Shown: positions 16,340-28,694, counted from the stretch's first letter. The stretch: 46,516 bases of DNA from Streptomyces phyllanthi (GCF_009377205.1 NZ_VJZE01000017.1:1-46516); one strand, 5' to 3'. Notes: generated by a model from the letters alone, not told the origin. Program-made: numbers and translations.

Positions 16340-17731
16340 TCATCGATCAGAGAACGCCGTGGCCCATTCGGCGTCGGCGATCTCCGAGGCGCGTTCCCAG
16401 TGCGGCCGGTAGGCCGTCGTCGTGGCGACGGCGGCCAGCGCGTCGCGGTGCTGCCAGACCTTCTCGAACGCGTCGGCGTAGCGGGCGAGCAACGGTCCTG
16501 ATTCCGGATGAAGGTGCGCTTTCTGAAGGGTGAAGGAATCGTCGAGGACCCGCAGGGTGGCCGGGAAGTCCTCGGCGCGGTAGGGGCGGGCCGCGACGCC
16601 GGGCAACGCCCACGGGTAGGCGCCGAACCCGCGCTGTTCGGTGAAGACCCGTTGCGCGGGCAACGGCTGTAGCTGGTAGGGCGCGGCGGGCACCCCTTCG
16701 GCACGCAAGGCCCGCTGTACGACAGCGCGCAGCGGGCCCGCGAACTCGTCGGCCAGTCCGAAGTCGGCGGGCTTCACCCGGAAGCGCAGGATGTGCCAGG
16801 CATGGGTGCGGTCCTGTGGGACTTCGGGCACCAGGAAGCCGGGGTACGCGGCCAGCCGTCCCAGCAGCCGGCGGACGTTTTCCTCGCGGACGGCCGCTTC
16901 GGCGGGGAACCGTGTGAGACGGCTACGGGTGAAGGCTGCCTGCATCGCGTTCGGTTTGCAGTTCCAGCCCAGCAGATGCGCGACGTAGCTGCGTTCGCCG
17001 TTCGCCGGAATGAGTTCACCGAACTGCCGCAGCATGGTCGCCCTCGTCGCCACGTCCGCGTCATCGGTCGTGATCAGGCCGCCCTCACCGCACGTGGCGA
17101 GATTCTTGCTGACGTTGAGACTGAACGTGTTCACAGCACCGATCGAGCCCACGGCCCGGCCCTGGTACCGGGCGCCGTGCGCCTGTGCGGCGTCCTCGAC
17201 CACGGCGACCCCGTGCCGGGCGGCGATCGCGGTGATCCGGTCCAGATCGGCGGGCAGACCGTGCAGGTGGACCACGACGATCGCCTTGGTCCGGCTGGTG
17301 ATCGCGACTTCGAGCGCCGCGGGGTCCAGATTGAACGTGGCGGGGTCGATGTCCACGAAAACCGGTACGGCCATGAGGTGGAGCGGAGCGGTGGCACTGC
17401 CGATGAAGCTCAGGGCGGGCACGATGACCTCGTCACCAGGCCCCACACCCACGGCGCTCAGCGCGACCGACAGCGCCGCGGTTCCGTTGCTCACCGCCAC
17501 ACAGTGCTCCGTGCCGACGTGCTGCGCCCACTCCCGCTCCAGCTCCGCGATCTCCTGCTCTCCTGACGAGGCGGAGGTGAACCGGCCGGACCTCAGTACC
17601 CGGTGGACCGCCTGCTCGTCCTGCTCGGTCACCATCGGCCAGGGCTTGATCCGGAGTTCCCTGGGTACGGCCCGGCCACCGCCGAACATCGCAAGGTCGA
17701 CCGCCGGCTGGACCGGTTGCTGGATTGTCAC
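16340..17731 (-). CDS. DegT/DnrJ/EryC1-family PLP aminotransferase
   Basis: A 463-residue fold-type I aminotransferase. The N-terminal substrate region contains SGRFTSASSGEQEIAELERE. PLP-binding elements are VSNGTAALSVALSAVGVGPG and VVEDAAQAHGARYQG, and the Schiff-base lysine lies in FSLNVSKNLATCGEGG. The family often aminates ketoses. Here the likely substrate is the LysW-bound keto-diol made by the transketolase, giving the second amino group of a DADH-like amino acid. The GTG start is preceded by AGAAGAGG. It is transcribed opposite to the LysW operon, but its product fits directly into that pathway. Confidence 0.9.
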   Translation of the reverse strand: MTIQQPVQPAVDLAMFGGGRAVPRELRIKPWPMVTEQDEQAVHRVLRSGRFTSASSGEQEIAELEREWAQHVGTEHCVAVSNGTAALSVALSAVGVGPGDEVIVPALSFIGSATAPLHLMAVPVFVDIDPATFNLDPAALEVAITSRTKAIVVVHLHGLPADLDRITAIAARHGVAVVEDAAQAHGARYQGRAVGSIGAVNTFSLNVSKNLATCGEGGLITTDDADVATRATMLRQFGELIPANGERSYVAHLLGWNCKPNAMQAAFTRSRLTRFPAEAAVREENVRRLLGRLAAYPGFLVPEVPQDRTHAWHILRFRVKPADFGLADEFAGPLRAVVQRALRAEGVPAAPYQLQPLPAQRVFTEQRGFGAYPWALPGVAARPYRAEDFPATLRVLDDSFTLQKAHLHPESGPLLARYADAFEKVWQHRDALAAVATTTAYRPHWERASEIADAEWATAFSDR

Positions 17732-17940
17732 CGCTGAGCCTCTTCTCGATGTGATTCCGTCCGAACGTCGCGCCTGTCAGTGTTGACCTGCGCCGTCGCG
17801 TCCGGCGGCAATCTCACCGGCACTTCACATGCGTTCCTTCGTGGTTCTGCTTCGAATTGCCGCTTTGACTGCCGCTTACGGCGACCGGCCCTCGATAACT
17901 TCGTTCCTGATTCCAGACCGGACTCGGAATGAGGGAATAC
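17732..17940. promoter_or_regulatory. Divergent promoter region between the aminotransferase and the NRPS operon
   Basis: This 209-base gap is somewhat less GC-rich than its surroundings and must hold promoters for the leftward aminotransferase and the rightward NRPS genes. TTGACC (about 17787) and TTGACT (about 17867) resemble -35 boxes, but no well-spaced -10 box stands out. GAGGGA at 17931-17936 is the likely ribosome binding site for GTG 17941. Confidence 0.5.
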
Positions 17941-19725
17941 GTGACCAGCCCTTTCGATGAACCGAATTCGAGTGTGGCCGGGCGAGTTCCGGTCACACGG
18001 CGCCAGCGTGTCCTGTGTGAACTGGTCGCCGACTTGCTCAGGGTGAGCGATGTCGGGATCGATGACAGTTTCGTGGCGCTCGGCGGAGACAGCATCATCG
18101 CGATGCAACTCGTCAGCCAGGCGCGGAAAGCCGGTCTGCGGATCACCGTCGGCGATGTGCTGACGCACCGGGACATGGAAGCACTGGCGGAGGCGGCCAC
18201 CACGGTGGAGCAGGAGCCGAGGTCCGTCGCGGACAGCGGGGTGGGGCCGGTCGTCACCACTCCCATCATGCACTGGTTCCGGGAACGCGGTGGTGTGGTA
18301 GACACCTACAACCAGTTCGCGGTCCTGCGTACGCCCTCGGGGCTGACAGAAGCCCGCCTGGTCTCGATGTCGCAGGCTTTGCTCGACCACCACGACATCC
18401 TGCGCCTGCGGCTGTCCGTGCTCGACGGCGAGGAGGACTGGGTGCTCGAAACCCTGCCGGTGGGCGCGGTCGACGCGGCCTCGGCCGTCCGGCGGATCGA
18501 TGTTGCGGGGCGCCCCGAGGATGACTGGGCCGCGCTGGTCCGACAGGAGTCGGACGTGGCGCGCGACAGGCTTCGCCCGCGGGAGGGCAACGTCTTTCAG
18601 GCCGTGTGGTTCGACGCCGGGCCGGATCGCCAGGGCAAGCTCGCGTTGGTCGTCCATCACCTGGCCATCGACTCGATTTCCTGGCGCATCCTGGCTTCCG
18701 ACCTCGCGACGGCCTGGCGGGGGGCCGAAGAAGACGGCGCGATCGCTCTCGATCCGGTGCCGACCTCGTTCCGCCGCTGGTCCGAAGTGCTCGGCGAGCA
18801 AGCGCACGCGCAGGCCAGTGTCGCGGAACTCCCCGGCTGGCTCGAACGGTTGCGTCCCGGCGCCGCCCGGTTCGGTGACCGGCCGAGGGTGCCCGGTCAT
18901 GACTGGGAAGGCCGGGACCGGTGCTTCACCGAGTCCCTGCCGGCCGAGTTCACGGAGGTGTTGCTGACCACGGTGCCGTCGTTGTTCAACGCCGGCATCA
19001 ACGACGTTCTCCTCGCCGGTCTCGCGCTGGCGATGGGCGACTGGCACCGCGGACGCGGCACGGCGGGCGACGGCACCGCACTGCTGCATCTGGAAGGCCA
19101 CGGCAGGGAAGGCGCGCTCGCGGACCTGGACCTCTCCCGGACCGTGGGCTGGTTCACCAGCCTGTTCCCGATCAGGCTTGACCTGGGGGAGCTGGACTGG
19201 GCGGATGTGCACGCCGCCGGGCCGGCGGTGGGGAGCGCGGTGAAGCGGATCAAGGAGCAAGTGCGCGGCATCCCCGACAAGGGGGTCCGGTACAGCCTCC
19301 TCCGCTACCTGAACCCGGAAACCGGCGCGCTGCTGGAGAAGGCCGCCCAGCCGGAGTTCGTCTTCAACTACCTGGGCCGTTTCGAGGTCGCGGACGACGC
19401 CGACTGGTCGGTCGTACCGGAATACGGGACCGGCCTGGACGATGTGGGACCCGGTATGCCCATGGCCCACAGCATCGAGGTCAACGTGGCCACGGTGGAC
19501 CAGGCGGACGGTCCGGTGCTGCGTGCCACCTGGACCTGGGCCGACAGCGTCGTGTCCGAAGCGGACACACGCGAGCTGGCGGACACGTGGTTCCGGATGC
19601 TCCGGGCCCTGGTCGCGCACGCCCGCGAACCCGGAGCGGGCGGACTCACCCCGTCCGACCTGACCCTGAGTTCGCTCAGCCAGCACGAACTCGAAGAAAT
19701 CGAATCCGATCTGCGGGCTTTCTGA
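17941..19725 (+). CDS. NRPS initiation protein: carrier (T) - epimerisation (E)
   Basis: A 594-residue didomain. The peptidyl carrier domain (about 15-85) has the phosphopantetheine site [13 protein letters not shown] (Ser51). The epimerisation domain (about 100-560) has [17 protein letters not shown] (His240), [20 protein letters not shown] and FNYLGRFEV. It has no A or C domain, so the carrier must be loaded in trans, probably by the free-standing A domain at 43770 or the A-T protein at 39372. The bound residue would be converted to the D form for the DCL-like first C domain of the next protein. GTG 17941 is preferred over ATG 17929 because GAGGGA sits just before it. Confidence 0.9.
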   Translation: MTSPFDEPNSSVAGRVPVTRRQRVLCELVADLLRVSDVGIDDSFVALGGDSIIAMQLVSQARKAGLRITVGDVLTHRDMEALAEAATTVEQEPRSVADSGVGPVVTTPIMHWFRERGGVVDTYNQFAVLRTPSGLTEARLVSMSQALLDHHDILRLRLSVLDGEEDWVLETLPVGAVDAASAVRRIDVAGRPEDDWAALVRQESDVARDRLRPREGNVFQAVWFDAGPDRQGKLALVVHHLAIDSISWRILASDLATAWRGAEEDGAIALDPVPTSFRRWSEVLGEQAHAQASVAELPGWLERLRPGAARFGDRPRVPGHDWEGRDRCFTESLPAEFTEVLLTTVPSLFNAGINDVLLAGLALAMGDWHRGRGTAGDGTALLHLEGHGREGALADLDLSRTVGWFTSLFPIRLDLGELDWADVHAAGPAVGSAVKRIKEQVRGIPDKGVRYSLLRYLNPETGALLEKAAQPEFVFNYLGRFEVADDADWSVVPEYGTGLDDVGPGMPMAHSIEVNVATVDQADGPVLRATWTWADSVVSEADTRELADTWFRMLRALVAHAREPGAGGLTPSDLTLSSLSQHELEEIESDLRAF

Positions 19726-19742
19726 GGAAGTTGACACTGAAG

Positions 19743-22700
19743 ATGAGCCAATCGGTGGTCGAGGACGTCCTCCCCCTGTCGCCCCTGCAGGAAGGGCTTC
19801 TCTTTCACGCGCTGTTCGACCGGGAAGCGCGCAGCCCTTACCTCGCGCAATTCGTGGTGGACCTCAACGGACCGGTGGATTCCGCGCTCCTGAGAGTGGC
19901 CGCGGAGACCGTGATACGGCGCCACGCCACGTTGCGGTCCGGATTCCGGTACCGGAAGACAGGTGAACCGATACGGGTGGTCCGCCGCGATGTCCCGCTG
20001 GACTGGCGGGAGATCGAAATCGGTCAGGAAGGCGCGCAAGAACGATTCGCCGAACTGACCGAGCAGGACTGGGCACGAGGCATCGACGTCGGCGGATCGT
20101 CGTTGATCCGGTTCACACTCATCCGGCACACCGCCCGCCGCCACCGGCTTCTCGTGACCGCCCACCACCTCGTGCTGGACGGGTGGTCCTTCGCCCTGCT
20201 GTTCCAGGAGCTGTTCGCGGTGTACTCCCGGGCAGGCGGCACCGCCGGCCTGCCGCCGGTGCGTCCGTACCGGGACTACCTGGCGTGGCTGGCGGAACAG
20301 GACCGGGCCGGAGCGGAGCGGCACTGGGCGGCGGCCCTGGAGGGGGTCGTCGAGCCCACCTTCGTCGCGTCCGCCGACTCCCGGACCGGTCCGCCGCCGG
20401 AGGAGGTGGCGGTGCTGTTGCCGTCGGAGACGACGGCGCTGCTGACCGCGCGCGCCCGGCGGGACCACGTCCTGCTCAGCACGGTGTGCCAAGGGGTCTG
20501 GGCCATCCTGGTCGGTTCGCTCACCGGGCGCGACGACGTGGTGTTCGGCTCGACGGTCAGTGGCCGTCCGGCGGAGCTGACCGGCGCGGACTCGATGATC
20601 GGGATGCTCATCAACACGGTTCCGGTGCGGGTGCGGCTGGACCGGGCGGCTTCGGTGAGCGCGCTGTTCGAGCAGATCCAGGCGGGACGCGCCGCATCGC
20701 TCGACCACGATCACCTCGGCTTGACGGAGATCCAGCGCCTGACCGGGTTTCCCACCGCGCTCTTCGACACCAACGTGGTCTTCGACAACTTCCCGATGCA
20801 TGACTACAAGGTCGACTCGCCCGACGGCGAACTCGAGGTGGGCGTCACGTTCCGTGACAGCGCGCACTTTCCGCTGACCCTCGCCGTCGAACCGGGCGAG
20901 CGGCTCGCACTGCGCCTGCACTACCGCCCGGACCTGTTCACCGCCGCCCAGGCGGCCGAACTCGCCGAACGGCTGGTGCTGCTGCTGGAACAGGTGGCCG
21001 CGGATCCGGATCAGCCGCTCTCCGCTCTGACCATGCTGGCGCCCGATCAGCGCGACCGGGTTGTACGGGAGTGGAACGACACCGCGGTCGAGCTGCCTGA
21101 GGTGACGCTTGCCGAGCTGTGGTCGGAGCAGGTCCGGCGCACCCCGGACGCGTTGGCCCTGGTGGCGCCCGACGAGCGACTGAGCTACGCCGAGCTGGAC
21201 GAGCGGGTGGACCGGCTGGCGTCGCAGCTCGCCCACAGAGGTGCGGGCCCGGACCGGGTCGTGGCCGTGGCACTGCCCCGTTCGGTGGATCTGGTGGTCG
21301 CGATCCTCGCTGTCGTCAAAGCGGGCGCGGCCTACCTTCCGCTGGATCTGGACCACCCCGCCGGGCGGATCGCCGCGATGGTCGCGGACGCCGGGCCGAT
21401 ACTCGTGCTGACCGACTGCAAGAGCGCCGGCGCCCTTCCCGGCTCCACACCGAGGCTGTTGCTCGACGAGCCGATCGCGTCCGTCTCCGCCCGGCCGGTA
21501 CGGCCGCGTCCGGAGCACTCCGCCTATGTCATCTTCACCTCCGGATCCACCGGACGGCCCAAGGGGGTCGTGGTCCCGCACGCGGCCATCGTCAACCGTC
21601 TGCTGTGGATGCAAGGGCAGTATCGACTCACCGATGCCGACAGGGTCCTGCAGAAGACCCCGGCCGGTTTCGACGTATCGGTCTGGGAGTTCTTCTGGCC
21701 GCTGATCTCCGGGGCGACCCTGGTCCTGGCGAAGCCCGGCGGACACCGCGACCCCGCCTATCTGGCCGAGCTGATCCGGCGTGAATCGGTGACCGTCACG
21801 CACTTCGTGCCCTCCATGCTGCAGGCGTTCCTCCGGGAGCCCGGCGCGGCCGGCTGCACGGGCCTGCGCGAGATCATCTGCAGCGGTGAGGCCTTGCCCG
21901 CGGAAACACAACGCGAACTGTTCGCCACGCTCGGCTCCACCGAGCTGCACAACCTCTACGGGCCGACCGAAGCCGCTGTCGACGCGACCTACTGGCAGTG
22001 CCGCCGTGGCGATGAGGGAAGTTCCGTGCCGATCGGCCGGCCGCTGGCCAATGTGTCGGCTTTCGTGCTGGACGGCAGGCTGCGGCCGGTGCCGCCGGGG
22101 GTCGTGGGCGAGCTGTACCTGAGCGGGGTCCAGCTCGCCAGGGGTTATACCGGGCGTCCCGCGCTGACCGCCGAGAGGTTCGTGGCCTGCCCGTTCTCGG
22201 CGGGGAAGCGCATGTACCGGTCGGGCGACCTGGCCCGGTGGACCGCCGACGGGGAGCTGGAGTTCGTCGGCCGCGCGGACGCGCAGGTGAAGATCCGTGG
22301 CTTCCGCGTGGAGCTCGGCGAGGTCGAAGCGGTGCTGGCCGGCCACCCGGAGGTGGTCCAGGCCGCGGTCGTCCTCCGGGAGGACCGGCCAGGTGACCAA
22401 CGCCTGGTCGCGTATGTCGTGGCCCGGTCCCTAGGCCTCACGGCCCAGGAGCTTCGCCGGTTCGTGTCGGACAGCCTGCCCGACTACATGGTCCCCGCCG
22501 CGGTGGTCCTGGTCGAGACCATGCCGACGACGATGAACGGGAAACTCGACCGTGCCGCGCTGCCGGAGCCGGACCTGGCCGCGCACGCCGTGCGAGAGCC
22601 GCGGAGTCCGCGTGAGGAGATCCTGTGCGAACTCTTCGCCGAGGTGCTCGGGGTGCCCCGCGTGGGGATCGACGATCACTTCTTCGACCTGGGAGGGCAC

Positions 22701-25700
22701 TCCCTGCTGGCGCTCCGGCTGCTCTCCCGGATCCGGTCGGTCCTGGGGGAGGGGTTCGAGATCCGGGACCTGTTCGCCGAACCCACGGTGGCCGGACTGG
22801 CCCGGCTGACCGGGGCCGCGCGTCCCGCGCTGACCGCCCGAGCAGGGGCGGAGCCCGTGCCGCTGTCGTTCGCCCAGCGACGGCTGTGGTTCCTGAACCG
22901 GATGGAACGCGGCGAAGGAACGTACAACGTGCCCGTCGCGGTCCGTCTCACCGGGCCGGTGGACCAGGACGCTTTGGCACAGGCGTTCGCCGACGTGGCG
23001 GAACGGCACGAAAGCCTGCGCACGATCTTTCCCGAGGACGGCGGTGAGCCGCACCCGGTGATTCTGGATGCGGTTCCCGGCATCGAGGTCGTCGAGGTGG
23101 CGCCGCCAGACCTCGCCGGCGCCATGGCGGAGCGGGTCCGTCACCGGTTCGACCTCACCGAGGACGCGCCGGTCCGGGCCACGTTGTTCCTGCTCGGCCA
23201 TGAGCGGCAGGTACTGCTGATGGTCATCCAGCACATCGCGGCCGACGGGTGGTCCCTGTGTCCGCTGCTGAGGGACCTCGGCCTGGCTTACACCGCCCGA
23301 TGCGCCGGGAACGCACCGGACTGGCCGCCGCAGCCGGTGCGCTACGCCGACTACACGCTGTGGCAGCGAGAGCTGCTCGGCAGCCCCGAGGACCCGGCAA
23401 GCCTGATGAGCCGTCAGTTGGACTACTGGCGAACGCAACTGGCCGATCTGCCGTCGGAGCTGACGTTGCCGGTGGACCGGCCGCGCCCCGCGGTGGCGGT
23501 GCAGTCCGGCGGGATCGTAGCCGTCCACTGGGAGCCGGAACTGCACAGCAGGCTGCTCGAACTCGCCAGGTCCGCCGACTGCACGCTGTTCATGGTGGTG
23601 CAGGCGGCTTTCGCGGCACTGCTGACCCGTATGGGCGCCGGCACCGACATCCCCTTCGGCACCCCGGTGGCAGGCCGGCCGGACAGTGCGCTCGACGATC
23701 TGGTCGGGTTCTTCGTCAACACCCTGGTGCTGCGCACCGACACCGCGGGCGATCCCGGGTTCGCCGAACTGCTGCGACGGGTCCGGCACACCGACCTGGA
23801 GGCATTCGCCCACCAGGACGTCCCGTTCGAGCGTCTCGTCGAGGACGTGCGGCCCGAACGATCGCTGTCCCAGAACCCCCTGTTCCAGATCATGATCCAG
23901 GTGCAGCACGCCGAGACCACCACCCCGGACTTCGCCGGACTGGAGGGCGAACGGGCCCCAGTGAGCTGGGACGTCGCGAAGTTCGACCTCAGTCTTGAAC
24001 TGGTGGACGAGCGCGATGCCCAGGGCGCACCGGCCGGGCTGACCGGCTACCTCGAGTACGCCGAGGAGCTGTTCGACCGGTCCACCGCCGAACAGCTCGT
24101 GATGCGCCTGCGACGGCTGCTGGAACAGGTGCTCGCCGCCCCGGAACGACCGATCAGCGCTGTCGACGTGCTCTCGGACGGGGAACGGCGGCGCCTCCTC
24201 GCCGAGCGTCCGGTGCCCGCGCCGCCGACCGTGTTCCTGCCCGACGCGTTTCAGGAGCAGGTAGCCCGCACGCCGGACGCGACGGCGCTGGTCTTCGAGG
24301 ACACCGCGATGACCTACGCCGAGCTCGACGCACGTGCCACCCGGCTCGCTCGCCACCTCGTCAGCCGGGGCGCGGGCCCGGACCAGGTGGTGGCCGTGGC
24401 CCTGCCCAGGTCCACGGACCTGGTCGTCGCGCTACTGGCGGTACTGAAGTCGGGCGCCGCATTCCTGTTCGTCGACACGGCGTACCCGGCTCGGCGGATC
24501 GCCCACCTGCTGGAGGACTCCGCCGCCGCCCTGGTCGTCACCGACAGCGCATTCGCCGAGTCGCTGCCCGCACGCGAACCGGTGCTCGTCGACGGCCCCG
24601 CGCTCGACGACGAATCGTCGGAAGAACTCGAGATCGCGATCTCCGCGGACCATCCGGCATACGTCGTGTACACCTCGGGGTCGACCGGCCTGCCCAAGGG
24701 CGTGATGGTGACCCACGGGGGGCTGGCCAACCTGCTCGCCTTCTACCGCGCGGAGGTCATCGCCACCGCCGAGCGGATCCGCGGCTCGCGACGCTGCCGG
24801 ATGGCGCTGACCGCGTCCCTTTCCTTCGACACCTCGGTCGTCGGTCTGCTGTGGCAGGCCGTCGGCCACGAACTCCACCTGATCGGCGACGACACCCGCC
24901 GCGACCCCGCCGCCATGGCCCGGTACATGGACCGGTGCGGCATCGACGCTGTCGACGTGATGCCCAGCTACGCCGAAGAGCTGATCCAGCAGGGGATGCT
25001 CGACCCGGCCCGAACGCCGCCGGCGGTGGTGATGACCGGCGCGGAAACGGTGGGCGAGAAGCTGTGGGCACGGATCCGGGAAACCGAGGGGATCACGGTC
25101 TACAACATCTACGGACAGACCGAGACCACGGTGGACTCCCTCTTCTGGTCATCGGACGAGAGTGACCGACCCCTGGTCGGCCGTCCGATCGCCGGGGTGG
25201 ACGTGTTCGTGCTCGACCCGGGACTGCGTCCCGTCCCGCCGAGGGTGGTCGGCGAACTGTACGTCGCGGGCGCCCAGCTGGCGCGAGGTTACGTGAACCG
25301 TCCCGGCCTGACCGCGGAACGGTTCGTGGCGAACCCGTTCAGGCCGGGCCGGCGCATGTATCGCACGGGTGACCTGGTCCGGTGGACCGACGACGGCGCG
25401 CTGGAGTTCCTCGGCCGGGCCGACGACCAGGTGAAGATCCGCGGTTTCCGGGTCGAACTCGGCGAGGTCGAGGCGGCACTGGCCCGCCACGAGGGCGTCG
25501 CGCACGCGGTGGCGGTCCTGCGCGAGGACCGGCCCGGGGACAAACGTCTCGTCGGATACGTTCTCGCGCGGAACACGGAACTCGACGTGAGACGACTGCG
25601 CGAGTTCGCACGGCAGAACCTGCCGGACTACATGGTGCCCGCCGCGATCGTCGTGATCGATGACCTGCCGTTGACACCGAACGGGAAACTCGACAGCGCC

Positions 25701-27674
25701 GCGCTGCCGAAACCGACGTACCCCACCGGCACCCGGCGCGCGCCGCGCAACCTCCGCGAGGAGCTCCTGTGCGGGCTGTTCGCGGAAGTGCTCGGCCGTG
25801 ACGAGGTGGGGATCGACGACGGCTTCTTCGATCTCGGCGGCCACTCCTTGCTGGCTGTGCGGCTGAGCAGCAAGGCGCGCTCCGTTCTGGGCGTGGAACT
25901 GCCGGCCCGTCTGCTGTTCAGCACCCCGACCGTGGCCGGGCTGGCCGACAGCCTCGACGACATGCTCCCCGGCAGGCCGATGCTCCGGGCGGGGGAACGC
26001 CCGGACGTGCTGCCGCTGTCCTACGCCCAGCAGCGGCTGTGGTTCCTGAGCCAGTGGGAGGAGACCGGCACCAGCTACAACCTTCCTGTCGCTCTGCGCC
26101 TGTCCGGTCCGCTGGACCGGGAAGCTCTCGAACAGGCGTTGTCCGACATCACGGATCGACACGAGAGTCTGCGGACGGTCTTCGTCGAACGGGGCGACCG
26201 GCCGGTGCAGTCCGTGCTCGCGCCGGGAGCGGTTCGGCCGGGACTGGTGCACCGAGAGGTGTCCGAGGCCGAGGTCGAGGCGGCGATGCGCGCCGCCGCG
26301 GACCATCGGTTCGATCTGGCCGCACAGCCTCCCATGGTCGCCCACCTGTTCACGACGGGCCAGGAGGATCACGTCCTGCTGCTGGTGTTCCACCACATCA
26401 TCTGCGACGGCTGGTCGCTCGGACCGCTCATGCGCGATCTCTCCGCCGCCTATGCCGCCCGCACGCGGAGCGAGGCTCCACAGTGGGACGAGCTGCCGGT
26501 GCAGTACGCCGACTACGCGCTGTGGCAACGGGATCTGCTGGGCAGTGAGGACGACCAGGACAGCGTGCTGTCCCGTCAGCTGAGCCACTGGCGCGCGCAA
26601 CTGGCCGATCTCCCGGTGGAACTGACCTTGCCGACAGATCGGCCCCGGCCCGGGACCAGCGACTACGCGGGAGCATCGGCGACCGTCGAGTGGGGTCCTG
26701 AACTCCATCGAAGCCTGCTCGCGGTCGCCAAGGAGCACAACTGCACGTTGTTCATGGTGCTCCAGGCCGGATGTGCCGCCCTGCTCAGCAGGCTGGGCGC
26801 GGGGGCGGACATTCCGATCGGCACCCCGGTGGCCGGCCGGACGGACGACGCGGCCGACGACGTCGTCGGGTTCTTCGTCAACACGGTGGTCCTGCGGACC
26901 GACGTCTCGGCGAACCCGAGTTTCGCGGAGCTGCTCCGTCGCGTCCGGGCCACCGACCTGGCGGCCTACGAGCACCAGGACGTCCCGTTCGAGCGGCTGG
27001 TCGAAGAGGTGAATCCACCACGCTCGCCCAGCCGCCACCCGCTCTTCCAGATCATGGTCCAGCTCCAGCACGCGACCGCCGTTCCGCGATTCCCCGGTCT
27101 GCGGGCGACCGAATGGCCGGTCCCGTCGACCACCGCGAAATTCGACCTGGTCATCGACGTGGAGGAGCGGCTCGACGAGGACGGAGCACCGGCCGGGCTG
27201 GTCGGGGCCTTGATGTACTCGACCGCGCTGTTCGACGCCTCGACGGGTGAGCGGCTCGCCGACGGCCTGCGCCGGTTGCTCACGCAGGTGGCCGAAGACC
27301 CGGAACAACGGGTCGCCGACCTCGACGTACCACCCGTCCAGGACCGGCGGTCCGGTGATGTCACCGCATGCCCGGCTCCGTCGCGGGGCGCGGCGCCGGC
27401 CACCACCGGCCCGCGTACGGCGAACGAGGAGGTGCTCAGCGAGCTGTTCGCCAAGGTGCTCGGTCTGGACTCGGTCGGCATCGACGACAACTTCTTCGCC
27501 CTGGGCGGGCATTCGCTGCTGGCGACCCGGCTGATCTCCCGGGTGCGTTCGACCCTGGGGCTGGAGCTGCCGGTCCGCGAGTTCTTCCGAGCCCCGACCG
27601 TCGCCGGGGTCGCCGAATACCTCGCGAAGGCCCGGCCCGCCCGGCCCGCGCTGCGGCCCGCCACTTCCCGCTGA
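19743..27674 (+). CDS. NRPS, C-A(Ser)-T-C-A-T-C-T
   Basis: About 2,643 residues. C1 (1-430) has [14 protein letters not shown] and HHLVLDGWS (second His 142). A1 (about 455-945) has [10 protein letters not shown] and pocket residues D-V-W-H-I-S-L-V-D-K, the classic serine code. T1 has Ser987. C2 (from about 1038) has QHIAADGWS (His1164). A2 (about 1500-1990) has pocket D-T-V-D-V-T-I-V-D-K, not assigned. T2 has Ser2035. C3 (from about 2089) has HHIICDGWS (His2218). T3 has Ser2591. The third module has no A domain, so T3 must be charged in trans. C1 follows an E domain and has the DCL-like [15 protein letters not shown] 19743 has GAGGAAG 12 bases upstream; TTG 19731 directly abuts it and is less likely. 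Confidence 0.93.
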   Translation: MSQSVVEDVLPLSPLQEGLLFHALFDREARSPYLAQFVVDLNGPVDSALLRVAAETVIRRHATLRSGFRYRKTGEPIRVVRRDVPLDWREIEIGQEGAQERFAELTEQDWARGIDVGGSSLIRFTLIRHTARRHRLLVTAHHLVLDGWSFALLFQELFAVYSRAGGTAGLPPVRPYRDYLAWLAEQDRAGAERHWAAALEGVVEPTFVASADSRTGPPPEEVAVLLPSETTALLTARARRDHVLLSTVCQGVWAILVGSLTGRDDVVFGSTVSGRPAELTGADSMIGMLINTVPVRVRLDRAASVSALFEQIQAGRAASLDHDHLGLTEIQRLTGFPTALFDTNVVFDNFPMHDYKVDSPDGELEVGVTFRDSAHFPLTLAVEPGERLALRLHYRPDLFTAAQAAELAERLVLLLEQVAADPDQPLSALTMLAPDQRDRVVREWNDTAVELPEVTLAELWSEQVRRTPDALALVAPDERLSYAELDERVDRLASQLAHRGAGPDRVVAVALPRSVDLVVAILAVVKAGAAYLPLDLDHPAGRIAAMVADAGPILVLTDCKSAGALPGSTPRLLLDEPIASVSARPVRPRPEHSAYVIFTSGSTGRPKGVVVPHAAIVNRLLWMQGQYRLTDADRVLQKTPAGFDVSVWEFFWPLISGATLVLAKPGGHRDPAYLAELIRRESVTVTHFVPSMLQAFLREPGAAGCTGLREIICSGEALPAETQRELFATLGSTELHNLYGPTEAAVDATYWQCRRGDEGSSVPIGRPLANVSAFVLDGRLRPVPPGVVGELYLSGVQLARGYTGRPALTAERFVACPFSAGKRMYRSGDLARWTADGELEFVGRADAQVKIRGFRVELGEVEAVLAGHPEVVQAAVVLREDRPGDQRLVAYVVARSLGLTAQELRRFVSDSLPDYMVPAAVVLVETMPTTMNGKLDRAALPEPDLAAHAVREPRSPREEILCELFAEVLGVPRVGIDDHFFDLGGHSLLALRLLSRIRSVLGEGFEIRDLFAEPTVAGLARLTGAARPALTARAGAEPVPLSFAQRRLWFLNRMERGEGTYNVPVAVRLTGPVDQDALAQAFADVAERHESLRTIFPEDGGEPHPVILDAVPGIEVVEVAPPDLAGAMAERVRHRFDLTEDAPVRATLFLLGHERQVLLMVIQHIAADGWSLCPLLRDLGLAYTARCAGNAPDWPPQPVRYADYTLWQRELLGSPEDPASLMSRQLDYWRTQLADLPSELTLPVDRPRPAVAVQSGGIVAVHWEPELHSRLLELARSADCTLFMVVQAAFAALLTRMGAGTDIPFGTPVAGRPDSALDDLVGFFVNTLVLRTDTAGDPGFAELLRRVRHTDLEAFAHQDVPFERLVEDVRPERSLSQNPLFQIMIQVQHAETTTPDFAGLEGERAPVSWDVAKFDLSLELVDERDAQGAPAGLTGYLEYAEELFDRSTAEQLVMRLRRLLEQVLAAPERPISAVDVLSDGERRRLLAERPVPAPPTVFLPDAFQEQVARTPDATALVFEDTAMTYAELDARATRLARHLVSRGAGPDQVVAVALPRSTDLVVALLAVLKSGAAFLFVDTAYPARRIAHLLEDSAAALVVTDSAFAESLPAREPVLVDGPALDDESSEELEIAISADHPAYVVYTSGSTGLPKGVMVTHGGLANLLAFYRAEVIATAERIRGSRRCRMALTASLSFDTSVVGLLWQAVGHELHLIGDDTRRDPAAMARYMDRCGIDAVDVMPSYAEELIQQGMLDPARTPPAVVMTGAETVGEKLWARIRETEGITVYNIYGQTETTVDSLFWSSDESDRPLVGRPIAGVDVFVLDPGLRPVPPRVVGELYVAGAQLARGYVNRPGLTAERFVANPFRPGRRMYRTGDLVRWTDDGALEFLGRADDQVKIRGFRVELGEVEAALARHEGVAHAVAVLREDRPGDKRLVGYVLARNTELDVRRLREFARQNLPDYMVPAAIVVIDDLPLTPNGKLDSAALPKPTYPTGTRRAPRNLREELLCGLFAEVLGRDEVGIDDGFFDLGGHSLLAVRLSSKARSVLGVELPARLLFSTPTVAGLADSLDDMLPGRPMLRAGERPDVLPLSYAQQRLWFLSQWEETGTSYNLPVALRLSGPLDREALEQALSDITDRHESLRTVFVERGDRPVQSVLAPGAVRPGLVHREVSEAEVEAAMRAAADHRFDLAAQPPMVAHLFTTGQEDHVLLLVFHHIICDGWSLGPLMRDLSAAYAARTRSEAPQWDELPVQYADYALWQRDLLGSEDDQDSVLSRQLSHWRAQLADLPVELTLPTDRPRPGTSDYAGASATVEWGPELHRSLLAVAKEHNCTLFMVLQAGCAALLSRLGAGADIPIGTPVAGRTDDAADDVVGFFVNTVVLRTDVSANPSFAELLRRVRATDLAAYEHQDVPFERLVEEVNPPRSPSRHPLFQIMVQLQHATAVPRFPGLRATEWPVPSTTAKFDLVIDVEERLDEDGAPAGLVGALMYSTALFDASTGERLADGLRRLLTQVAEDPEQRVADLDVPPVQDRRSGDVTACPAPSRGAAPATTGPRTANEEVLSELFAKVLGLDSVGIDDNFFALGGHSLLATRLISRVRSTLGLELPVREFFRAPTVAGVAEYLAKARPARPALRPATSR

Positions 27675-27713
27675 CAGTGGGGCGTTCACCGACACACCTG
27701 GGAGACGGACCTC

Positions 27714-28694
27714 ATGCTCACCATGTTCGGACTGGAACTGATGGAAGAAGCGGTGTACCGGGAGATGCGCGCATCACCCGCGCCGGCCGCCGAGGAGATC
27801 GCCGACCGGCTGGCCGTCGCGCTCGACCAGGTCCGTGCCTGCCTCGACCGGCTGGTCGAACTCGGCCTGCTGCGGCACTCCTTCGAGGTGCCGGGCCGAT
27901 TCGCCGTGGTGGACCCGATCTTGAGCTTGCAGCAGTCGTTGGCCGGCCAGCATGAGGAGTTGATGCGTCGGCAGCGGCGGATCGCCGAAACCCACGCCGA
28001 GGTCGTCCGCCTGCTCATGTCCGGCGCCTCCGGCCTGTCGGGCAGGGTCGAACAGGTCGAGCGGCTCCTGGGGATGGACGAGGTGCAGTGCCGGGTGGAC
28101 CGGCTGGCGGGGCAAGCCACCCGTGAGGTGCTGACGTTCCGGCCCGGTGGCGCGCAGTCGGCGCCGGAACTCATGGCCGCGCGCCGGAACGACGCGGCGT
28201 TGCTGAGCCGCGCGGTGTCGATCCGGACCGTCGGCACGGACACCGACTCCTACGACGCCGCGACGATGGCACACGTGCACTGGCTGAACAGCAACGGGGG
28301 CCAGTTCCGCAGCTCCGCGACCCCGCTGCCGAGAATGATCCTGGTCGACGGTTCGGTCGCACTGGTACCCGTCGACCCGGAGAACACGACCGCGGGCGCG
28401 CTCCATGTCACCGATCCCGGCCTCGTCGCCCCCATGGTCGTTCTGTTCGAACAGACCTGGTCGTTGGCCACACCGCTGGATGCCCAGCGGCCGGCGGCGG
28501 GCGACACCCTGAACGGCACGGAACGGGCGCTGCTCAGGCTGGTCGCCAACGGGTGTACCGATGCCGCCGCCGCAGGCCAGTTGCATGTTTCGCACCGGAC
28601 CGCTCGACGCATGATGGCGGCGCTGATGGAGCGCCTCGGCGCTCGCAGCCGCTTCGAGGCCGGGGTCAAGGCCGCCCGGCTCGGCTGGCTCTGA
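27714..28694 (+). CDS. LuxR-type regulator with TrmB-like N-terminal domain
   Basis: A 326-residue protein. The N-terminal winged-helix region (about 1-70) is TrmB-like: EEAVYREMRASPAPAAEEIA and CLDRLVELGLLRHS. A middle domain contains LMAARRNDAALLSRAVSIRT and MILVDGSVALVPVDPE. The C-terminal LuxR-type helix-turn-helix has NGTERALLRLVANGCTD, QLHVSHRTARRMMAAL and LGARSRFEAGVKAARLGWL. This architecture is common among pathway regulators of actinomycete NRPS clusters. It lies 39 bases after the large NRPS gene and before mbtH, so it is probably cotranscribed. Confidence 0.88.
   Translation: MLTMFGLELMEEAVYREMRASPAPAAEEIADRLAVALDQVRACLDRLVELGLLRHSFEVPGRFAVVDPILSLQQSLAGQHEELMRRQRRIAETHAEVVRLLMSGASGLSGRVEQVERLLGMDEVQCRVDRLAGQATREVLTFRPGGAQSAPELMAARRNDAALLSRAVSIRTVGTDTDSYDAATMAHVHWLNSNGGQFRSSATPLPRMILVDGSVALVPVDPENTTAGALHVTDPGLVAPMVVLFEQTWSLATPLDAQRPAAGDTLNGTERALLRLVANGCTDAAAAGQLHVSHRTARRMMAALMERLGARSRFEAGVKAARLGWL

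Noticed and set aside
17728..19737. Minus-strand open frame opposite the T-E gene
   Set aside because: A shadow frame; the plus strand carries clear carrier and epimerisation motifs.
19368..22400. Very long open frame on the minus strand (about 1,010 codons) opposite the large NRPS gene
   Set aside because: It is the mirror frame of a GC-rich coding sequence. The plus strand has full NRPS domain motifs throughout; the minus reading has none.
25149..27695. Long minus-strand open frame (about 848 codons) opposite the NRPS gene
   Set aside because: Same reason: a shadow of the plus-strand A-T-C-T coding region without any domain signature.
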